This document shows positions 10,077-19,235 of a stretch of DNA of 64,000 bases, piece by piece. The notes below the pieces were generated by a model. That model made no database searches. It saw only the letters and a program-made list of their open reading frames with translations, and was not told where the DNA came from. The stretch comes from Zoogloea sp016790385. GTDB taxonomy: Bacteria; Pseudomonadota; Gammaproteobacteria; Burkholderiales; Rhodocyclaceae. The stretch is taken from NCBI RefSeq assembly GCF_041916735.1, contig NZ_JAYRYY010000010.1. The stretch is one strand, 5' to 3'. Within the stretch, counting starts at the first letter, position 1. Each line of letters opens with the position of its first letter. The translations under genes were made by a program, and so were the position numbers.

Positions 10077-10260
10077 TGCATAACAACCCGCGGAACTCAG
10101 TGGGAGTCATATCGTCACACCGGCCAGGGACTTTAGCGCAGGTACGGCCATCCGCCGAAAAGTGGCAACACGCTGTTGGCGCCACCCTGCGCACAACCCG
10201 AGCAATGCCGGATGCAGGCCGGCGCACGGGCCATTCGGACCGAGCGCCGCCTTGCGAACG

Positions 10261-10749
10261 TCAGACCGTCTCGCTGTCTGGACTCCGAACCGGCGGAGTG
10301 CAACAGGCGGACGAACTGTCCTCACTCCCTTCCTGTGGCGGCTTGCGAATCTCGCCCGTCTCGGTGTCGAAACCGATGGCATCGATATATGCCGCCAACG
10401 CAGAATCCATCGTCGCCACATGGTTGTCAAACCAGATCGGCAGCTCTTGGAGCAACTGGCGCCCGAGGGCGGCATCGCCACGCTCCATCCGCTTGCGCAC
10501 GTCGCGGCAAACCGCCAGAACACGATCATGCTCTGCCTTGTGGCATCCAGGAAAACCAATCAATTCCATCCAGCGATTTTCCTGATCGAAATGATCGACC
10601 GTATGAGCGATGAAGGCATCCATCTCGATCAGCAGCGCCTCTCCCGACGCCACCACGAGACGATTGTAGGCATCCACGAACTCCTGGTGCGTACCATCCA
10701 TAGGCCCCAACCCCAGGGCGAGTTTGTCAGTCCATTCCATGGCAGCCAT
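10261..10749 (-). CDS. Bacteriohemerythrin
   Basis: A non-haem di-iron, oxygen-binding four-helix protein of 162 residues. The ligand pattern is complete: His in MDGTHQEF, HTVDHFDQEN (His and Glu), CHKAEHD (two His) and WFDNHVATMD (His and Asp). The family acts in O2 storage, delivery or sensing and in iron homeostasis, which suits a bacterium making oxygen-dependent monooxygenases at low oxygen. The start at 10749 has a GGAGG ribosome binding site; an ATG three codons further on is an alternative. The C-terminal tail after about residue 135 is longer than in minimal hemerythrins and ends in a Ser/Cys/Pro-rich stretch. Confidence 0.85.
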   Translation of the reverse strand: MAAMEWTDKLALGLGPMDGTHQEFVDAYNRLVVASGEALLIEMDAFIAHTVDHFDQENRWMELIGFPGCHKAEHDRVLAVCRDVRKRMERGDAALGRQLLQELPIWFDNHVATMDSALAAYIDAIGFDTETGEIRKPPQEGSEDSSSACCTPPVRSPDSETV

Positions 10750-10851
10750 GGGCGGAATCCTCCAGAAATTGAATTGCGGGCTACATTAAACCCGGCGGAG
10801 TCGCGCCACCCTGAGCCAGATCAACCCGGCTGCGCCCTCTCACACAGAACG

Positions 10852-11295
10852 CTACTTGACGAGCTTCAGGTGGCTGCGAAGCCCGCCCTTTGCGGGCTCG
10901 GGCGGCGGATCGGAAACGGGGGACTCATCCACGACTTCCGTGCCAAAGTCCGAATCCGGCACATCATCACCCTCATCGGTGCCGGGCACCACTTCGAAGG
11001 CCATACCGTGTCCGTTTTCGCGCGCATAGATGGCCGTGACATTGTCCACCGGGACCGAGATGTTTTGCACGACACCGCTGAAACGGGCCTGGAAGGCGAT
11101 CAGCTCATTGCCCATGACGAGACTCTGGGTCGCATCCGGGCCGATGTTGAGGACAATCTGGCCGTCCTGGACAAAACTGCGGGGCACCATGGTGCGGCCG
11201 TCGACGGCCACAGCGAGGTAAGGCGTGAGCCCCTGGTCAACGCACCATTCGTGAATGGCACGAATCAGATAAGGCTTGGTGGAGATTTCACTCAT
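10852..11295 (-). CDS. sspB: ClpXP protease specificity-enhancing factor SspB
   Basis: An adaptor that tethers ssrA-tagged stalled polypeptides to the ClpXP protease. The 147-residue protein has the folded SspB core (TKPYLIRAIHEWCVDQGLTPY, FVQDGQIVLNIGP, MGNELIAFQARFSG), then an acidic flexible linker and a short C-terminal tail (RSHLKLVK) of the kind that docks on ClpX. It sits 216 bp downstream of sspA on the same strand, the usual sspA-sspB pairing. Confidence 0.92.
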   Translation of the reverse strand: MSEISTKPYLIRAIHEWCVDQGLTPYLAVAVDGRTMVPRSFVQDGQIVLNIGPDATQSLVMGNELIAFQARFSGVVQNISVPVDNVTAIYARENGHGMAFEVVPGTDEGDDVPDSDFGTEVVDESPVSDPPPEPAKGGLRSHLKLVK

Positions 11296-11511
11296 GACCG
11301 GAACCTACGAGCGAATGAGGCCAAATGCAGAGCCACAGAAAAGGAAGAACCGTCAGACTGCACCGCAGAGAAACAAACGGCACATGGACCGAATTCGGAG
11401 AGGGTGACCGTCATGGCAAGTGGAGCGGATTCCGCCCGGAGAACGCAACCCTGCACGCGGCACGGGAAGCATCACAGGGCGAAATCCGAACACGCAGTGA
11501 TCTGCTCACCC

Positions 11512-12108
11512 TCAGCGGCGCATGACCTTTTCCGACGGGGTCATCGCGTCGATGAAACCCTGACGGCTGAAGATGCGTTCCGCGTACTTCATCAGCGGTG
11601 CGGCCGAACGGGGCAGTTCGATGCCGTAATGGTCGAGGCGCCACAGAAGCGGCGCAATCGCCACGTCCAGCATGGAGAACTCCTCGCCGAGCAGGAACTT
11701 CTGCTTGGTAAAGATCGGCGCAAGCTGGGTCAATTGGTCACGAACATGAGCGCGTTCCTTGTCGGCACCTTTCGGGTTCTTCTCCAGGGCTTCAATGTGG
11801 GAAAACAGCTCAAGCTCAAAGGTGTGCAGCAGCTGACGAGCCCGGGCGCGCATGATCGGGTCGGGCGGCATCAGTTGGGGATGCGGGAAACGCTCGTCGA
11901 TGTACTCGTTGATGATGTTGGACTCGTAAAGCACGAGGTCACGATCAACCAGCACGGGAACCCGGTTGTACGGGTTGATGACGGCGATGTCTTCCGGTTT
12001 GTTGAAGAGATCGACATCAATCACCTGGAAATCCATGCCTTTTTCGAAAAGCACGATACGGCACCGGTGACTGAAAGGATCTGTCGTTCCGGAATACAAA
12101 TTCATCAT
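11512..12108 (-). CDS. sspA: Stringent starvation protein A (GST-like)
   Basis: An RNA-polymerase-associated protein with a glutathione-S-transferase fold that shifts transcription during starvation and acid stress. The 198-residue product starts MMNLYSGTTDPFSHRCRIVLFEKG, aligning with the family start. An upstream ATG at 12195 stays in frame, but that extension crosses a perfect inverted repeat (12140-12166) and has no family counterpart, so the start at 12108 (or 12105) is preferred. It follows petABC and precedes sspB on the same strand, a common betaproteobacterial order. Confidence 0.92.
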   Translation of the reverse strand: MMNLYSGTTDPFSHRCRIVLFEKGMDFQVIDVDLFNKPEDIAVINPYNRVPVLVDRDLVLYESNIINEYIDERFPHPQLMPPDPIMRARARQLLHTFELELFSHIEALEKNPKGADKERAHVRDQLTQLAPIFTKQKFLLGEEFSMLDVAIAPLLWRLDHYGIELPRSAAPLMKYAERIFSRQGFIDAMTPSEKVMRR

Positions 12109-12139
12109 CGTTGTGTTACCCCACGGATACTCGGAATCA

Positions 12140-12166
12140 CGCACCACGCGCCGGGCGCGTGGTGCG
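12140..12166. terminator. Perfect inverted repeat between petC and sspA
   Basis: Two 13-bp arms, CGCACCACGCGCC and GGCGCGTGGTGCG, are separated by one base. The hairpin is very GC-rich and sits 48 bp past the petC stop and 31 bp before the sspA start. No T-tract follows on the minus strand, so it may be a weak or factor-assisted terminator, an attenuator, or an mRNA-stabilising hairpin. Confidence 0.55.
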
Positions 12167-12214
12167 TCTTGCTCAGTGACGGCAAGTGACTGCATCGGCG
12201 AAACCTTCTGCCGA

Positions 12215-12973
12215 TCAGTGAACGTCCTTCCAGTAGTTCTTCTTCAGAAGATAGGAAAGAACGAATAGAAGGCCCAGGAAGGCGATGACGGCAGTACCGA
12301 TGCTCTTGCGCTTGTCAGCCATCGGCTCGCCCATCCACACCAGGTAGGAGACGAGATCGGCAGTCGCCTTGTCGTACTCCTCCTTTGACATCTTGCCCGG
12401 CTTGGCCAGTTCAAGGGTGATCTCCTTGGCCTTGCCGCCGTGGCCGTCGTCCTTCTCGGAGACCTTGGCCACCTGCTCACCCTGCAGTTCATAGAGCACA
12501 TGGGGCATGCCCACGTTCTCGAAAACCACGTTGTTCCAGCCGGTCGGACGCTCGCTGTCACGATAGAAGCTGCGCAGGTAGGTGTACAGCCAGTCGGCAC
12601 CGCTACCGAACTCGGAAGCACGGGAGCGCGAGATCACGGTGAGATCCGGAGGCGCGGCACCGAACCAGGCCTTGGCCTCGTCACGCTGCATGGCAATACG
12701 CATCGGCTCACCCACCTTGTCGGCGGTGAACATCAGATTGTCCTTGATGGCCTGTTCGGACAAACCGATATCCTGCAAACGGTTGTAGCGCATGTAGCTG
12801 GCGCCGTGGCAGTTCAGGCAGTAATTGACAAAGAGCTTTGCACCGTTCTGCAGCGCGGCCGGATCGGTGGAAACCGGGGCCTTGTCCAGGTGCAGTTCGG
12901 CCCCGCTTGCAAATGCAAGCAGCGGCGCAAACAGGAGAGACGTCAAAAGTTTTTTCATGGCTTTCATTCTCAT
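12215..12973 (-). CDS. petC: Cytochrome c1 of the bc1 complex
   Basis: Membrane-anchored c-type cytochrome that takes electrons from the Rieske protein and passes them to soluble cytochrome c. A signal peptide is followed by the haem motif CLNCHGASYMRYN. One C-terminal transmembrane segment (IAFLGLLFVLSYLL) ends in KKNYWKDVH. The chosen ATG overlaps the petB stop (TAATG), which implies translational coupling. An internal ATG at 12958 (MKKLL) gives a more typical signal peptide and is a good alternative. Last gene of petABC. Confidence 0.93.
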   Translation of the reverse strand: MRMKAMKKLLTSLLFAPLLAFASGAELHLDKAPVSTDPAALQNGAKLFVNYCLNCHGASYMRYNRLQDIGLSEQAIKDNLMFTADKVGEPMRIAMQRDEAKAWFGAAPPDLTVISRSRASEFGSGADWLYTYLRSFYRDSERPTGWNNVVFENVGMPHVLYELQGEQVAKVSEKDDGHGGKAKEITLELAKPGKMSKEEYDKATADLVSYLVWMGEPMADKRKSIGTAVIAFLGLLFVLSYLLKKNYWKDVH

Positions 12974-14238
12974 TAACCGGTCACGCGATCAGGCTCGGGC
13001 TTGCACTTGTCCATCTTGGAGTACCACGGCATCAGGAGGAAGAAGCCGAAGTAGATCACCGAGCAGATCTGGGACACCAGGGTGCGGCCCGGGGTCGGGG
13101 GCAGAACGCCGAGGTAGCCGAGGATGAAGAAGGCAACGATGAAGACAGCCAGAATGGCCTTGAACAGACCGCCCTTGTAGCGGATCGACTTCACCGGGCT
13201 GCGGTCCAGCCACGGCAGGAAGGCGATGATCACCACGGCAGCGCCCATGGCCACGACACCCCAGAATTTCGCGTCGATGCCGAACAGCGGATAGGTCACC
13301 GCACGCAGGATCGAATAGAAAGGCGTGAAGTACCAGACCGGCGCAATGTGCGGCGGGGTCTTCAGGGGGTCGGCCGGGATAAAGTTGTTGAACTCCAGGA
13401 AGTAGCCGCCGCCTTCAGGGGCAAAGAACACGATGAAGGAGAAGACGATCAGGAAGCCCACCACGCCCACGATGTCCTTGACGGTGTAGTAGGGGTGGAA
13501 GGGAATGCCGTCCAGCGGGTGGCCATCAGCGCCCTTCTTCTTCTTGATCTCGACGCCATCCGGGTTGTTGGAGCCGACTTCGTGCAGGGCGACGATGTGA
13601 GCAGCCACCAGACCGATGAGGATCAGCGGCACGGCGATAACGTGGAAGGAGAAGAAGCGGTTCAGAGTCGCGTCGGACACAACGAAGTCGCCGCGGATGA
13701 CCACGGAGAGATCCGGGCCGATCACGGGAATCGCGGAGAACAGGTTCACGATCACCTGGGCACCCCAGAACGACATCTGACCCCAGGGCAGCAGGTAGCC
13801 CATGAAGGCTTCAGCCATCAGCGCCAGGAAGATCAGGGTACCGAAGATCCAGATCAGTTCGCGGGGCTTGCGGTAGGAACCGTAGAGCAGGCCGCGGAAC
13901 ATGTGCAGATACACCACGATGAAGAACGCCGAAGCGCCGGTGGAGTGCATGTAGCGGATGATCCAGCCGCCCGGCACGTCACGCATGATGTACTCGACGG
14001 AGGCGAAGGCCACCGGCACGCCGGCGGCGTTCAGCGACGCATCGGGCTTGTAGTGCATCACCAGGAAGATGCCGGTGACAATCTGGATCACCAGAACCAG
14101 CAGGGCCAGGGAGCCGAAGAAATACCAGAAGTTGAAATTCTTGGGGGCGTAGTACTCGGTGAGGTGCCCCTTGATGGAAGACGTCAGCGGAAAACGCTCG
14201 TCAACCCAGTCGATTACCGCTTGAGCTTTGGTGGTCAT
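12973..14238 (-). CDS. petB: Cytochrome b of the bc1 complex
   Basis: The quinol-oxidising membrane core with two b haems. The 421-residue polytopic protein carries the N-terminal region with haem histidines (VMHYKPDA, RYMHSTGASAFFIVVYLHMFRG), the Qo-site PEWY-equivalent region (APVWYFTPFYSILRA), and eight expected transmembrane segments. It is a full-length fused cytochrome b, as in proteobacteria. The start is 3 bp after the petA stop, and the stop overlaps the petC start. Confidence 0.95.
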   Translation of the reverse strand: MTTKAQAVIDWVDERFPLTSSIKGHLTEYYAPKNFNFWYFFGSLALLVLVIQIVTGIFLVMHYKPDASLNAAGVPVAFASVEYIMRDVPGGWIIRYMHSTGASAFFIVVYLHMFRGLLYGSYRKPRELIWIFGTLIFLALMAEAFMGYLLPWGQMSFWGAQVIVNLFSAIPVIGPDLSVVIRGDFVVSDATLNRFFSFHVIAVPLILIGLVAAHIVALHEVGSNNPDGVEIKKKKGADGHPLDGIPFHPYYTVKDIVGVVGFLIVFSFIVFFAPEGGGYFLEFNNFIPADPLKTPPHIAPVWYFTPFYSILRAVTYPLFGIDAKFWGVVAMGAAVVIIAFLPWLDRSPVKSIRYKGGLFKAILAVFIVAFFILGYLGVLPPTPGRTLVSQICSVIYFGFFLLMPWYSKMDKCKPEPDRVTG

Positions 14239-14241
14239 CGT

Positions 14242-14835
14242 TTATGCCTTTCCGTCTTCGCCGATCAGGATCTTGGTATCGGCCACATACTTGTGCGGCG
14301 GGATCTCAAGGTTGTCCGGTGCGGGCTTGCTCTTGTAAACCCGGCCGGCCATGTCGAAGGTGGAGCCGTGACAGGGGCACAGGAAACCACCCGGCCAATC
14401 GGCGGAAACACCGCTCTCGGCACCGGTCTTGAACTTGTCCGACGGCGAGCAGCCCAAATGGGTGCAGATACCAACCGCCACCAGAATCTCCGGCTTGATG
14501 GAACGGGTTTCGTTCTTGGCGTACTCCGGCTGCATCGGCTTGTCGGAGGCCGGATCGCTGACTTCGCTGTCGGTCTTCTTCAGGGAGTCCAGCATCTCCT
14601 TGGTACGATTGATGATCCACACCGGCTTGCCCCGCCACTCGACGGTCATCATCTGACCCGGAGCCAGCTTGCTGATGTCCACTTCAACCGGCGCACCGGC
14701 TGCCTTTGCTCGCTCGGAAGGTGTCAGGCTCGCGACGAACGGTACGGCAGCAGCCGCAGCGGCCACCCCCCCCGCAGCCGACGTCACCAGCAACAGCTGG
14801 CGCCGACCTGCATCCACTTTTTGATCCACGCTCAT
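14242..14835 (-). CDS. petA: Rieske iron-sulfur subunit of the bc1 complex
   Basis: Carries electrons from quinol to cytochrome c1. The 197-residue protein begins with a Tat-type twin-arginine signal/anchor (GRRQLLLVTSAAGG), and its [2Fe-2S] ligands are in CTHLGC and CPCHGS. First gene of petABC, so the upstream promoter probably controls all three genes. It is divergent from dacB with 262 bp between the start codons. Confidence 0.95.
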   Translation of the reverse strand: MSVDQKVDAGRRQLLLVTSAAGGVAAAAAAVPFVASLTPSERAKAAGAPVEVDISKLAPGQMMTVEWRGKPVWIINRTKEMLDSLKKTDSEVSDPASDKPMQPEYAKNETRSIKPEILVAVGICTHLGCSPSDKFKTGAESGVSADWPGGFLCPCHGSTFDMAGRVYKSKPAPDNLEIPPHKYVADTKILIGEDGKA

Positions 14836-14891
14836 GGCCCACTAACCTCAATAAAAGAGACTTCGAAGATCGCAATACGGAAAACCCGCGG

Positions 14892-14920
14892 AGTATAGCG
14901 AAAACCCTTACCCAAAAAAA
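14892..14920 (-). promoter_or_regulatory. Candidate sigma-70 promoter of petABC
   Basis: On the minus strand a strong -10 hexamer TATACT (14897 to 14892) is preceded, after 17 bp, by a T-rich hexamer TTTTTT at the -35 place. The -10 lies about 57 bp before the petA start. The -35 is poor, so activation by a regulator is plausible. Confidence 0.45.
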
Positions 14921-15097
14921 GGGCTAGTGAGCTAAACCCGCGCCAGCATTGGAAATTATGGCAATCCATGACGCTCACGGCAGCCCCCGAAGCCGTACCT
15001 GACAGCCCGCGGAGCACGCGCATTTCGCGGCGCAACAGGCTCACGGCATGACGGCGGAGGCATAATCCGCTACCGATTCCGCCCCTGTTGTCTGCCG

Positions 15098-16516
15098 ATG
15101 CCTGCCGCCCCTGCCCTTCTTTTCGCGTTGCCCCTGACCTTCGCCACCACCGCCGCCAGCGCGGATATCTGGCCGGCAACCCTCGAAAGCAGTCTGGCCA
15201 GGGCTGGCATACCCCCGTCGGCGACGAGCCTGCTGGTTCAGGAGGTGGGCGGTGGCGCCCCGCTGGTTAGCCACCGGCTCTCGGAACCGGTTAATCCGGC
15301 ATCGGTGATGAAGCTGGTCACATCATTTGCCGCCCTGGAGCAGCTTGGCCCAACCTTCACCTGGAAAACCCGCCTGGGGGCAGCCGGCCCGATCCACGAC
15401 GGCGTCCTCGTTGGCGACCTCTACGTCACGGGGGGCGGCGACCCGCGCCTCTCGCGGGAACGCCTGTGGCTCATGTTGCGCGAGCTGCGCGCAAAGGGCG
15501 TCCGGAGCATCACTGGCGACGTGGTGACCGATAGAACCTACTTCAAGCTTCCGCTCCACGACCCGGGAGCCTTTGATCAACGCCCCCTTCGGCCCTACAA
15601 CGCCGGTGCCAGCGCCCTGAACGTGGACTACGGATCGATTCCCCTGCGCCTCGAACCCACACCCACGGGCGCCCGGGCGACGCTCGACCTTCAGCCTGCC
15701 GGGCTGCTCGTCGACAACCGCATCCGCCGTGGCGCCAATGGCGCCTGCACCGACCCCACCAGCCAGCTCAGCGCCAGCACCCGCGATGGAAGCGGTGGCA
15801 CGGTATTGATTCTTGAGGGCGTCCTGCCCCAAGGTTGCACGGCAAATTTTGACTGGCACCTCGCGCCCCTTTCCCCCGAACGACTTTTCGAGGGCCTGTT
15901 TCGCACCCTGTGGCGCGAGCTGGGTGGAGAGATCGGGGGCCGCTTCCGCGACGGCACCACGCCGCCGGATATGCCGGTTCTGGTTGAATCCAGCTCCCCT
16001 GCCCTGCCGGAAGTCCTGCGAGACATGAACAAGTGGTCGAACAACGTCATCGCCCGCCACCTGCTGGCGACGCTGGGCGCCCAGGCTGAACCGGGGCGAG
16101 ACTCGGTGGAGGCAGGCGGGCGGGCGGTCGAATCCAGCCTGCGGGCGGCCGGCGTGGCCACGGACGGGCTGGTGATCGAAAACGGTGCCGGCCTGTCGCG
16201 TCGGGAGCGGGTCTCCGCCAACACCCTCGGACAATTGCTACAGGCGGCCTGGCGCAGCCGGACAATGCCCGAACTCCTGGCGTCCCTGCCCATTGCCGGC
16301 CGGGATGGCACCGCCCGGCGCCGGGTAGCCAACACCCCCAGCGCCGGATCCGCCCATATCAAGACCGGCACGCTGGACGGTGTGCGCAGCCTTGCGGGCT
16401 ACGTGCTGGGCGCCAGCGGCCGACGATACGTCGTGGTATTGATGATCAACCACCCCAATGCAGGCGCGGCCCGTGACACCCAGGATGCGCTGTTGAAGTG
16501 GGTGGCCGAACAGTGA
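15098..16516 (+). CDS. dacB: D-Ala-D-Ala carboxypeptidase/endopeptidase (PBP4 type)
   Basis: A periplasmic peptidoglycan hydrolase of 472 residues with a signal peptide (cleavage near ASA, about residue 24). The three penicillin-binding motifs are present: SVMK (SxxK) near residue 70, SNN (SxN) in KWSNNVIARH, and KTGTL near residue 425. The large insert between the first and second motifs is typical of class C PBP4. It trims or cleaves peptide cross-links during wall remodelling. Monocistronic; the following gene converges. Confidence 0.9.
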   Translation: MPAAPALLFALPLTFATTAASADIWPATLESSLARAGIPPSATSLLVQEVGGGAPLVSHRLSEPVNPASVMKLVTSFAALEQLGPTFTWKTRLGAAGPIHDGVLVGDLYVTGGGDPRLSRERLWLMLRELRAKGVRSITGDVVTDRTYFKLPLHDPGAFDQRPLRPYNAGASALNVDYGSIPLRLEPTPTGARATLDLQPAGLLVDNRIRRGANGACTDPTSQLSASTRDGSGGTVLILEGVLPQGCTANFDWHLAPLSPERLFEGLFRTLWRELGGEIGGRFRDGTTPPDMPVLVESSSPALPEVLRDMNKWSNNVIARHLLATLGAQAEPGRDSVEAGGRAVESSLRAAGVATDGLVIENGAGLSRRERVSANTLGQLLQAAWRSRTMPELLASLPIAGRDGTARRRVANTPSAGSAHIKTGTLDGVRSLAGYVLGASGRRYVVVLMINHPNAGAARDTQDALLKWVAEQ

Positions 16517-16522
16517 AGTCGC

Positions 16523-16891
16523 TCAGCCCTCGTGGGCGTGGCGTTTGAGGGCATCAAGAGGGATCACCTCCAGCGCCACCATGTGGGTTGAGGCGAGCAC
16601 CACAGGCGGCGCCACGCCGGCCTCCCAGGCCTCCCGCCAGCGGAACGCACACAGGCACCAGCGATCCCCCGGCTTGAGGCCCGCGAAGCGATATTCCGGG
16701 CGCGGCGTGGACAGATCGTTGCCGCGCATGGCGCTGAAGCGGAGAAAGTCGGCCGTCACCTTGACACACACATGATGCCGGCCCAGATCATCGGGGTCGG
16801 ACTCGCAACAGCCCGTCCGCAACCAACCGGTCAAGGGATCGTAGCTACAGGCCAGCAGCGGGCCTCCGAGCACGTTGAGGGCGTCGCTCAC
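16523..16891 (-). CDS. DUF2237 family protein
   Basis: A small protein of unknown function. The 122-residue form starts at GTG 16891 (VSDALNVLGGPLLACSYDP), where the family normally begins, 18 bp after the galE stop. An earlier ATG at 16963 would overlap galE by 55 bp. Family hallmarks are visible: TGWLRTGCCES, HHVCVKVTADFLRFS and GDRWCLCAFRWREA. Several Cys and the aromatic residues are conserved in the family, but no reaction is known. It converges with dacB. Confidence 0.75.
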   Translation of the reverse strand: MSDALNVLGGPLLACSYDPLTGWLRTGCCESDPDDLGRHHVCVKVTADFLRFSAMRGNDLSTPRPEYRFAGLKPGDRWCLCAFRWREAWEAGVAPPVVLASTHMVALEVIPLDALKRHAHEG

Positions 16892-16908
16892 GGGCAGATC
16901 TTCTGTGC

Positions 16909-17928
16909 TCAATCGGGATACCCCTGAGGATTGGTGCTCTGCCAGCGCCAGGAATCGGCGCACATTTCATCGATGCCGCGGGTGGCGCGCCAACCCAGCT
17001 CCTGCTCGGCCAGGGTTGGCTCCGCATAGCACTGGGCCACATCGCCGGGGCGGCGGGCCACGATATCGTAGGGCACCGTGCGGCCGCAGGCCTTCTCAAA
17101 GGCCTTCACCACCTCAATGACACTATAGCCACGCCCCGTGCCGAGGTTGACTGTGAGCACCCCCGGCCGTTCCGTCAGCCGGCGCACCGCCGCCACGTGC
17201 CCCACCGCCAGATCGACCACATGGATGTAGTCCCGCACCCCGGTGCCGTCGGGCGTGGCGTAATCGCCTCCAAACACGCGCAGGCGCGGCAGGCGCCCCA
17301 CCGCCACCTGGCTGACGAAGGGCATCAGATTGTTCGGCAGCCCGTTCGGATCCTCGCCGATGCGCCCGCTGGCATGCGCCCCCACCGGATTGAAATAACG
17401 CAGGAGCGCCACCCGCCAGGCAGGATCAGCGGCCGCCAGATCCGACAGCACAAACTCCATCATCCACTTGGTGCGCCCGTAAGGGTTGGTCGGGCCGGTG
17501 GGGAAATCCTCGCGGATCGGCACGCTGGCCGGATCACCGTACACCGTGGCCGACGAACTGAACACCAGCGACTTGACCCCCGCCTCACTCATCACCTCGG
17601 TCAGCGCCACCGTTCCGGCAATGTTGTTATCGTAGTACATCAAGGGCTTGGCAACGGATTCACCCACCGCCTTGAGAGCGGCAAAATGGATCACCGCATC
17701 AATGGCGTGGGCCTTGAACAATTCGCGCAGTGCCGCCTTGTCGCGCACGTCGGCGTTGTAGAAGGCCAAGAGCTTGCGGCCCGCAATGGCCTCGACCCGG
17801 CGGAGCGCCTCGGGCTTGCTGTTGCAGAAATTGTCGATGACAACCACGTCATAGCCCGCGCCAAGGAGTTCAACGCAGGTGTGGGAGCCGATGTAGCCGG
17901 CGCCGCCGGTCACGAGAATGGTAGGCAT
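16909..17928 (-). CDS. galE: UDP-glucose 4-epimerase
   Basis: Interconverts UDP-glucose and UDP-galactose for LPS and exopolysaccharide synthesis. The 339-residue SDR protein starts MPTILVTGGAGYIGSHT, with the NAD-binding TGGAGYIG motif at residues 7-14. The catalytic Ser/Tyr region is FSSSATVYG and NPYGRTKWMME (YxxxK). The open frame extends far upstream of 17928, but the extension shows no homology and overlaps the end of the CoA-transferase gene. Only 64 bp separate it from that gene. Confidence 0.93.
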   Translation of the reverse strand: MPTILVTGGAGYIGSHTCVELLGAGYDVVVIDNFCNSKPEALRRVEAIAGRKLLAFYNADVRDKAALRELFKAHAIDAVIHFAALKAVGESVAKPLMYYDNNIAGTVALTEVMSEAGVKSLVFSSSATVYGDPASVPIREDFPTGPTNPYGRTKWMMEFVLSDLAAADPAWRVALLRYFNPVGAHASGRIGEDPNGLPNNLMPFVSQVAVGRLPRLRVFGGDYATPDGTGVRDYIHVVDLAVGHVAAVRRLTERPGVLTVNLGTGRGYSVIEVVKAFEKACGRTVPYDIVARRPGDVAQCYAEPTLAEQELGWRATRGIDEMCADSWRWQSTNPQGYPD

Positions 17929-17992
17929 GCACGGTTCCAGTGAGGGGTAGATATCGCGATGATAACGCGCGGGCTGGTCATGGACTGACGCA

Positions 17993-19180
17993 TCAAATCG
18001 CCCCGGCGGCGCGCAGGGCAAGAATGCGCTCCGCGTCAAAACCGAGGCTGGCAAGAATGGCATCCGTGTGCTCACCCAGGCCGGGCCCCAGCCATTCGGT
18101 GGCCCCCGGAGTGTCGGTGAGGCGGGGCACGATACCGGGTATCCGCATCGGCATTCCGTCGGGAAGCGTTGCCTGTTCGAGCATGCCCCGCGCCGCAAAC
18201 TGGGCATCCCGGAACATGTCCGCAACGGAATACACGGAGCTCGCCGGCACCTCGGCCGCCTCCAGGGCTGCCAGCACCACGTCTCCGTCCCGCGCCGCCA
18301 CCCAGGCATCGATCACGCCATACAGCTCGATGGCCCGTGCATCCCGTCCGGCATTGCTGGCCAGGCCCGGATCATCGGCAAGATCGGGGCGGCCCACCGC
18401 CTGCATCAAACGCCGGAAGATCGCATCGCCATTACCGCCAACGATGATGTGGCGCCCGTCGCGGGTGGTATGGGTGTTGGATGGCGTGATGCCGGGCATG
18501 ATGTTGCCGGTTCGCTCGCGCACAAATTCGGCCACATCGAACTCGGGCACCATGCTCTCCATCATCGCGAACACCGCCTCGTAGAGGGCCACATCCACCA
18601 CCTGCCCCTTCCCCCCGTTCACCTCCCGGTGGCGCAGGGCCATCAGCGCTCCGATGGCGGCCCACAGGGCGGCTATCGAGTCACCGATGGAGATACCGGT
18701 CCGCACCGGCGGCCGGTCGGGAAAGCCGGTGATATAGCGCAGGCCGCCCATGGACTCGCCAATTGCCCCGAATCCCGGCCGATCCCGATAGGGGCCGGTC
18801 TGGCCAAAGCCCGACAGCCGCACCATGACCAGCCCCGGGTTGGCCGCCGAAAGCACATCCCAGCCCAGACCGAGCTTTTCGAGCACGCCTGGCCGGAAGT
18901 TCTCGACCACGATGTCGGCCTCCGCCGCCAGCCGACGCACGATGGCAAGGCCCTCCGGATGTTTGAGGTTGGCCGTCAGGGACTTCTTGTTGCGCGCCTG
19001 GACCGACCACCACAGCGACGTTCCCTTGTGCAGCTTGCGCCACTGACGCAGGGGATCGCCGCCATCGGGCGACTCCACCTTGATCACATCCGCCCCGAAC
19101 TCGGCGAGGATGCGGGTACAGAATGGCCCGGCAATCAGCGTGCCCAACTCCAGCACCTTTACGCCCTGCATGGGTTTCAT
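17993..19180 (-). CDS. Class III (CaiB/BaiF-type) CoA-transferase
   Basis: Family III CoA-transferases move CoA between carboxylic acids. The 395-residue protein starts MKPMQGVKVLELGTLIAGPF and has the family features: ADVIKVESPDGGDPLRQW, NKKSLTANLKHPEG (CoA contact region), ADIVVENFRPGVLEKLGLGW, and SIGDSIAALWAAIGALMALR. The substrate is not deducible; relatives act on formyl-, succinyl-, carnitine- or aromatic-acid CoA esters. Upstream in-frame sequence to 19324 overlaps recR and is not used. Located between galE and recR with no obvious pathway context. Confidence 0.85.
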   Translation of the reverse strand: MKPMQGVKVLELGTLIAGPFCTRILAEFGADVIKVESPDGGDPLRQWRKLHKGTSLWWSVQARNKKSLTANLKHPEGLAIVRRLAAEADIVVENFRPGVLEKLGLGWDVLSAANPGLVMVRLSGFGQTGPYRDRPGFGAIGESMGGLRYITGFPDRPPVRTGISIGDSIAALWAAIGALMALRHREVNGGKGQVVDVALYEAVFAMMESMVPEFDVAEFVRERTGNIMPGITPSNTHTTRDGRHIIVGGNGDAIFRRLMQAVGRPDLADDPGLASNAGRDARAIELYGVIDAWVAARDGDVVLAALEAAEVPASSVYSVADMFRDAQFAARGMLEQATLPDGMPMRIPGIVPRLTDTPGATEWLGPGLGEHTDAILASLGFDAERILALRAAGAI

Positions 19181-19235
19181 CGGCTCACTCCCACTTATGC
19201 TGACTCGCCGGGAGACGCCCCGGCCCAGGCTTGAC

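Noticed and set aside
10162..12189. A 675-codon open frame antisense to hemerythrin, sspB and sspA
   Set aside because: It is a shadow of three recognised genes and crosses their intergenic regions.
12838..14898. A 686-codon open frame antisense to petC, petB and petA
   Set aside because: High GC leaves long antisense frames; the minus-strand proteins are clear bc1 subunits and the antisense product has low-complexity His/Asp/Gly content.
17929..18309. Long N-terminal extension of GalE
   Set aside because: It overlaps the CoA-transferase coding end and the NAD-binding motif begins at the ATG at 17928.
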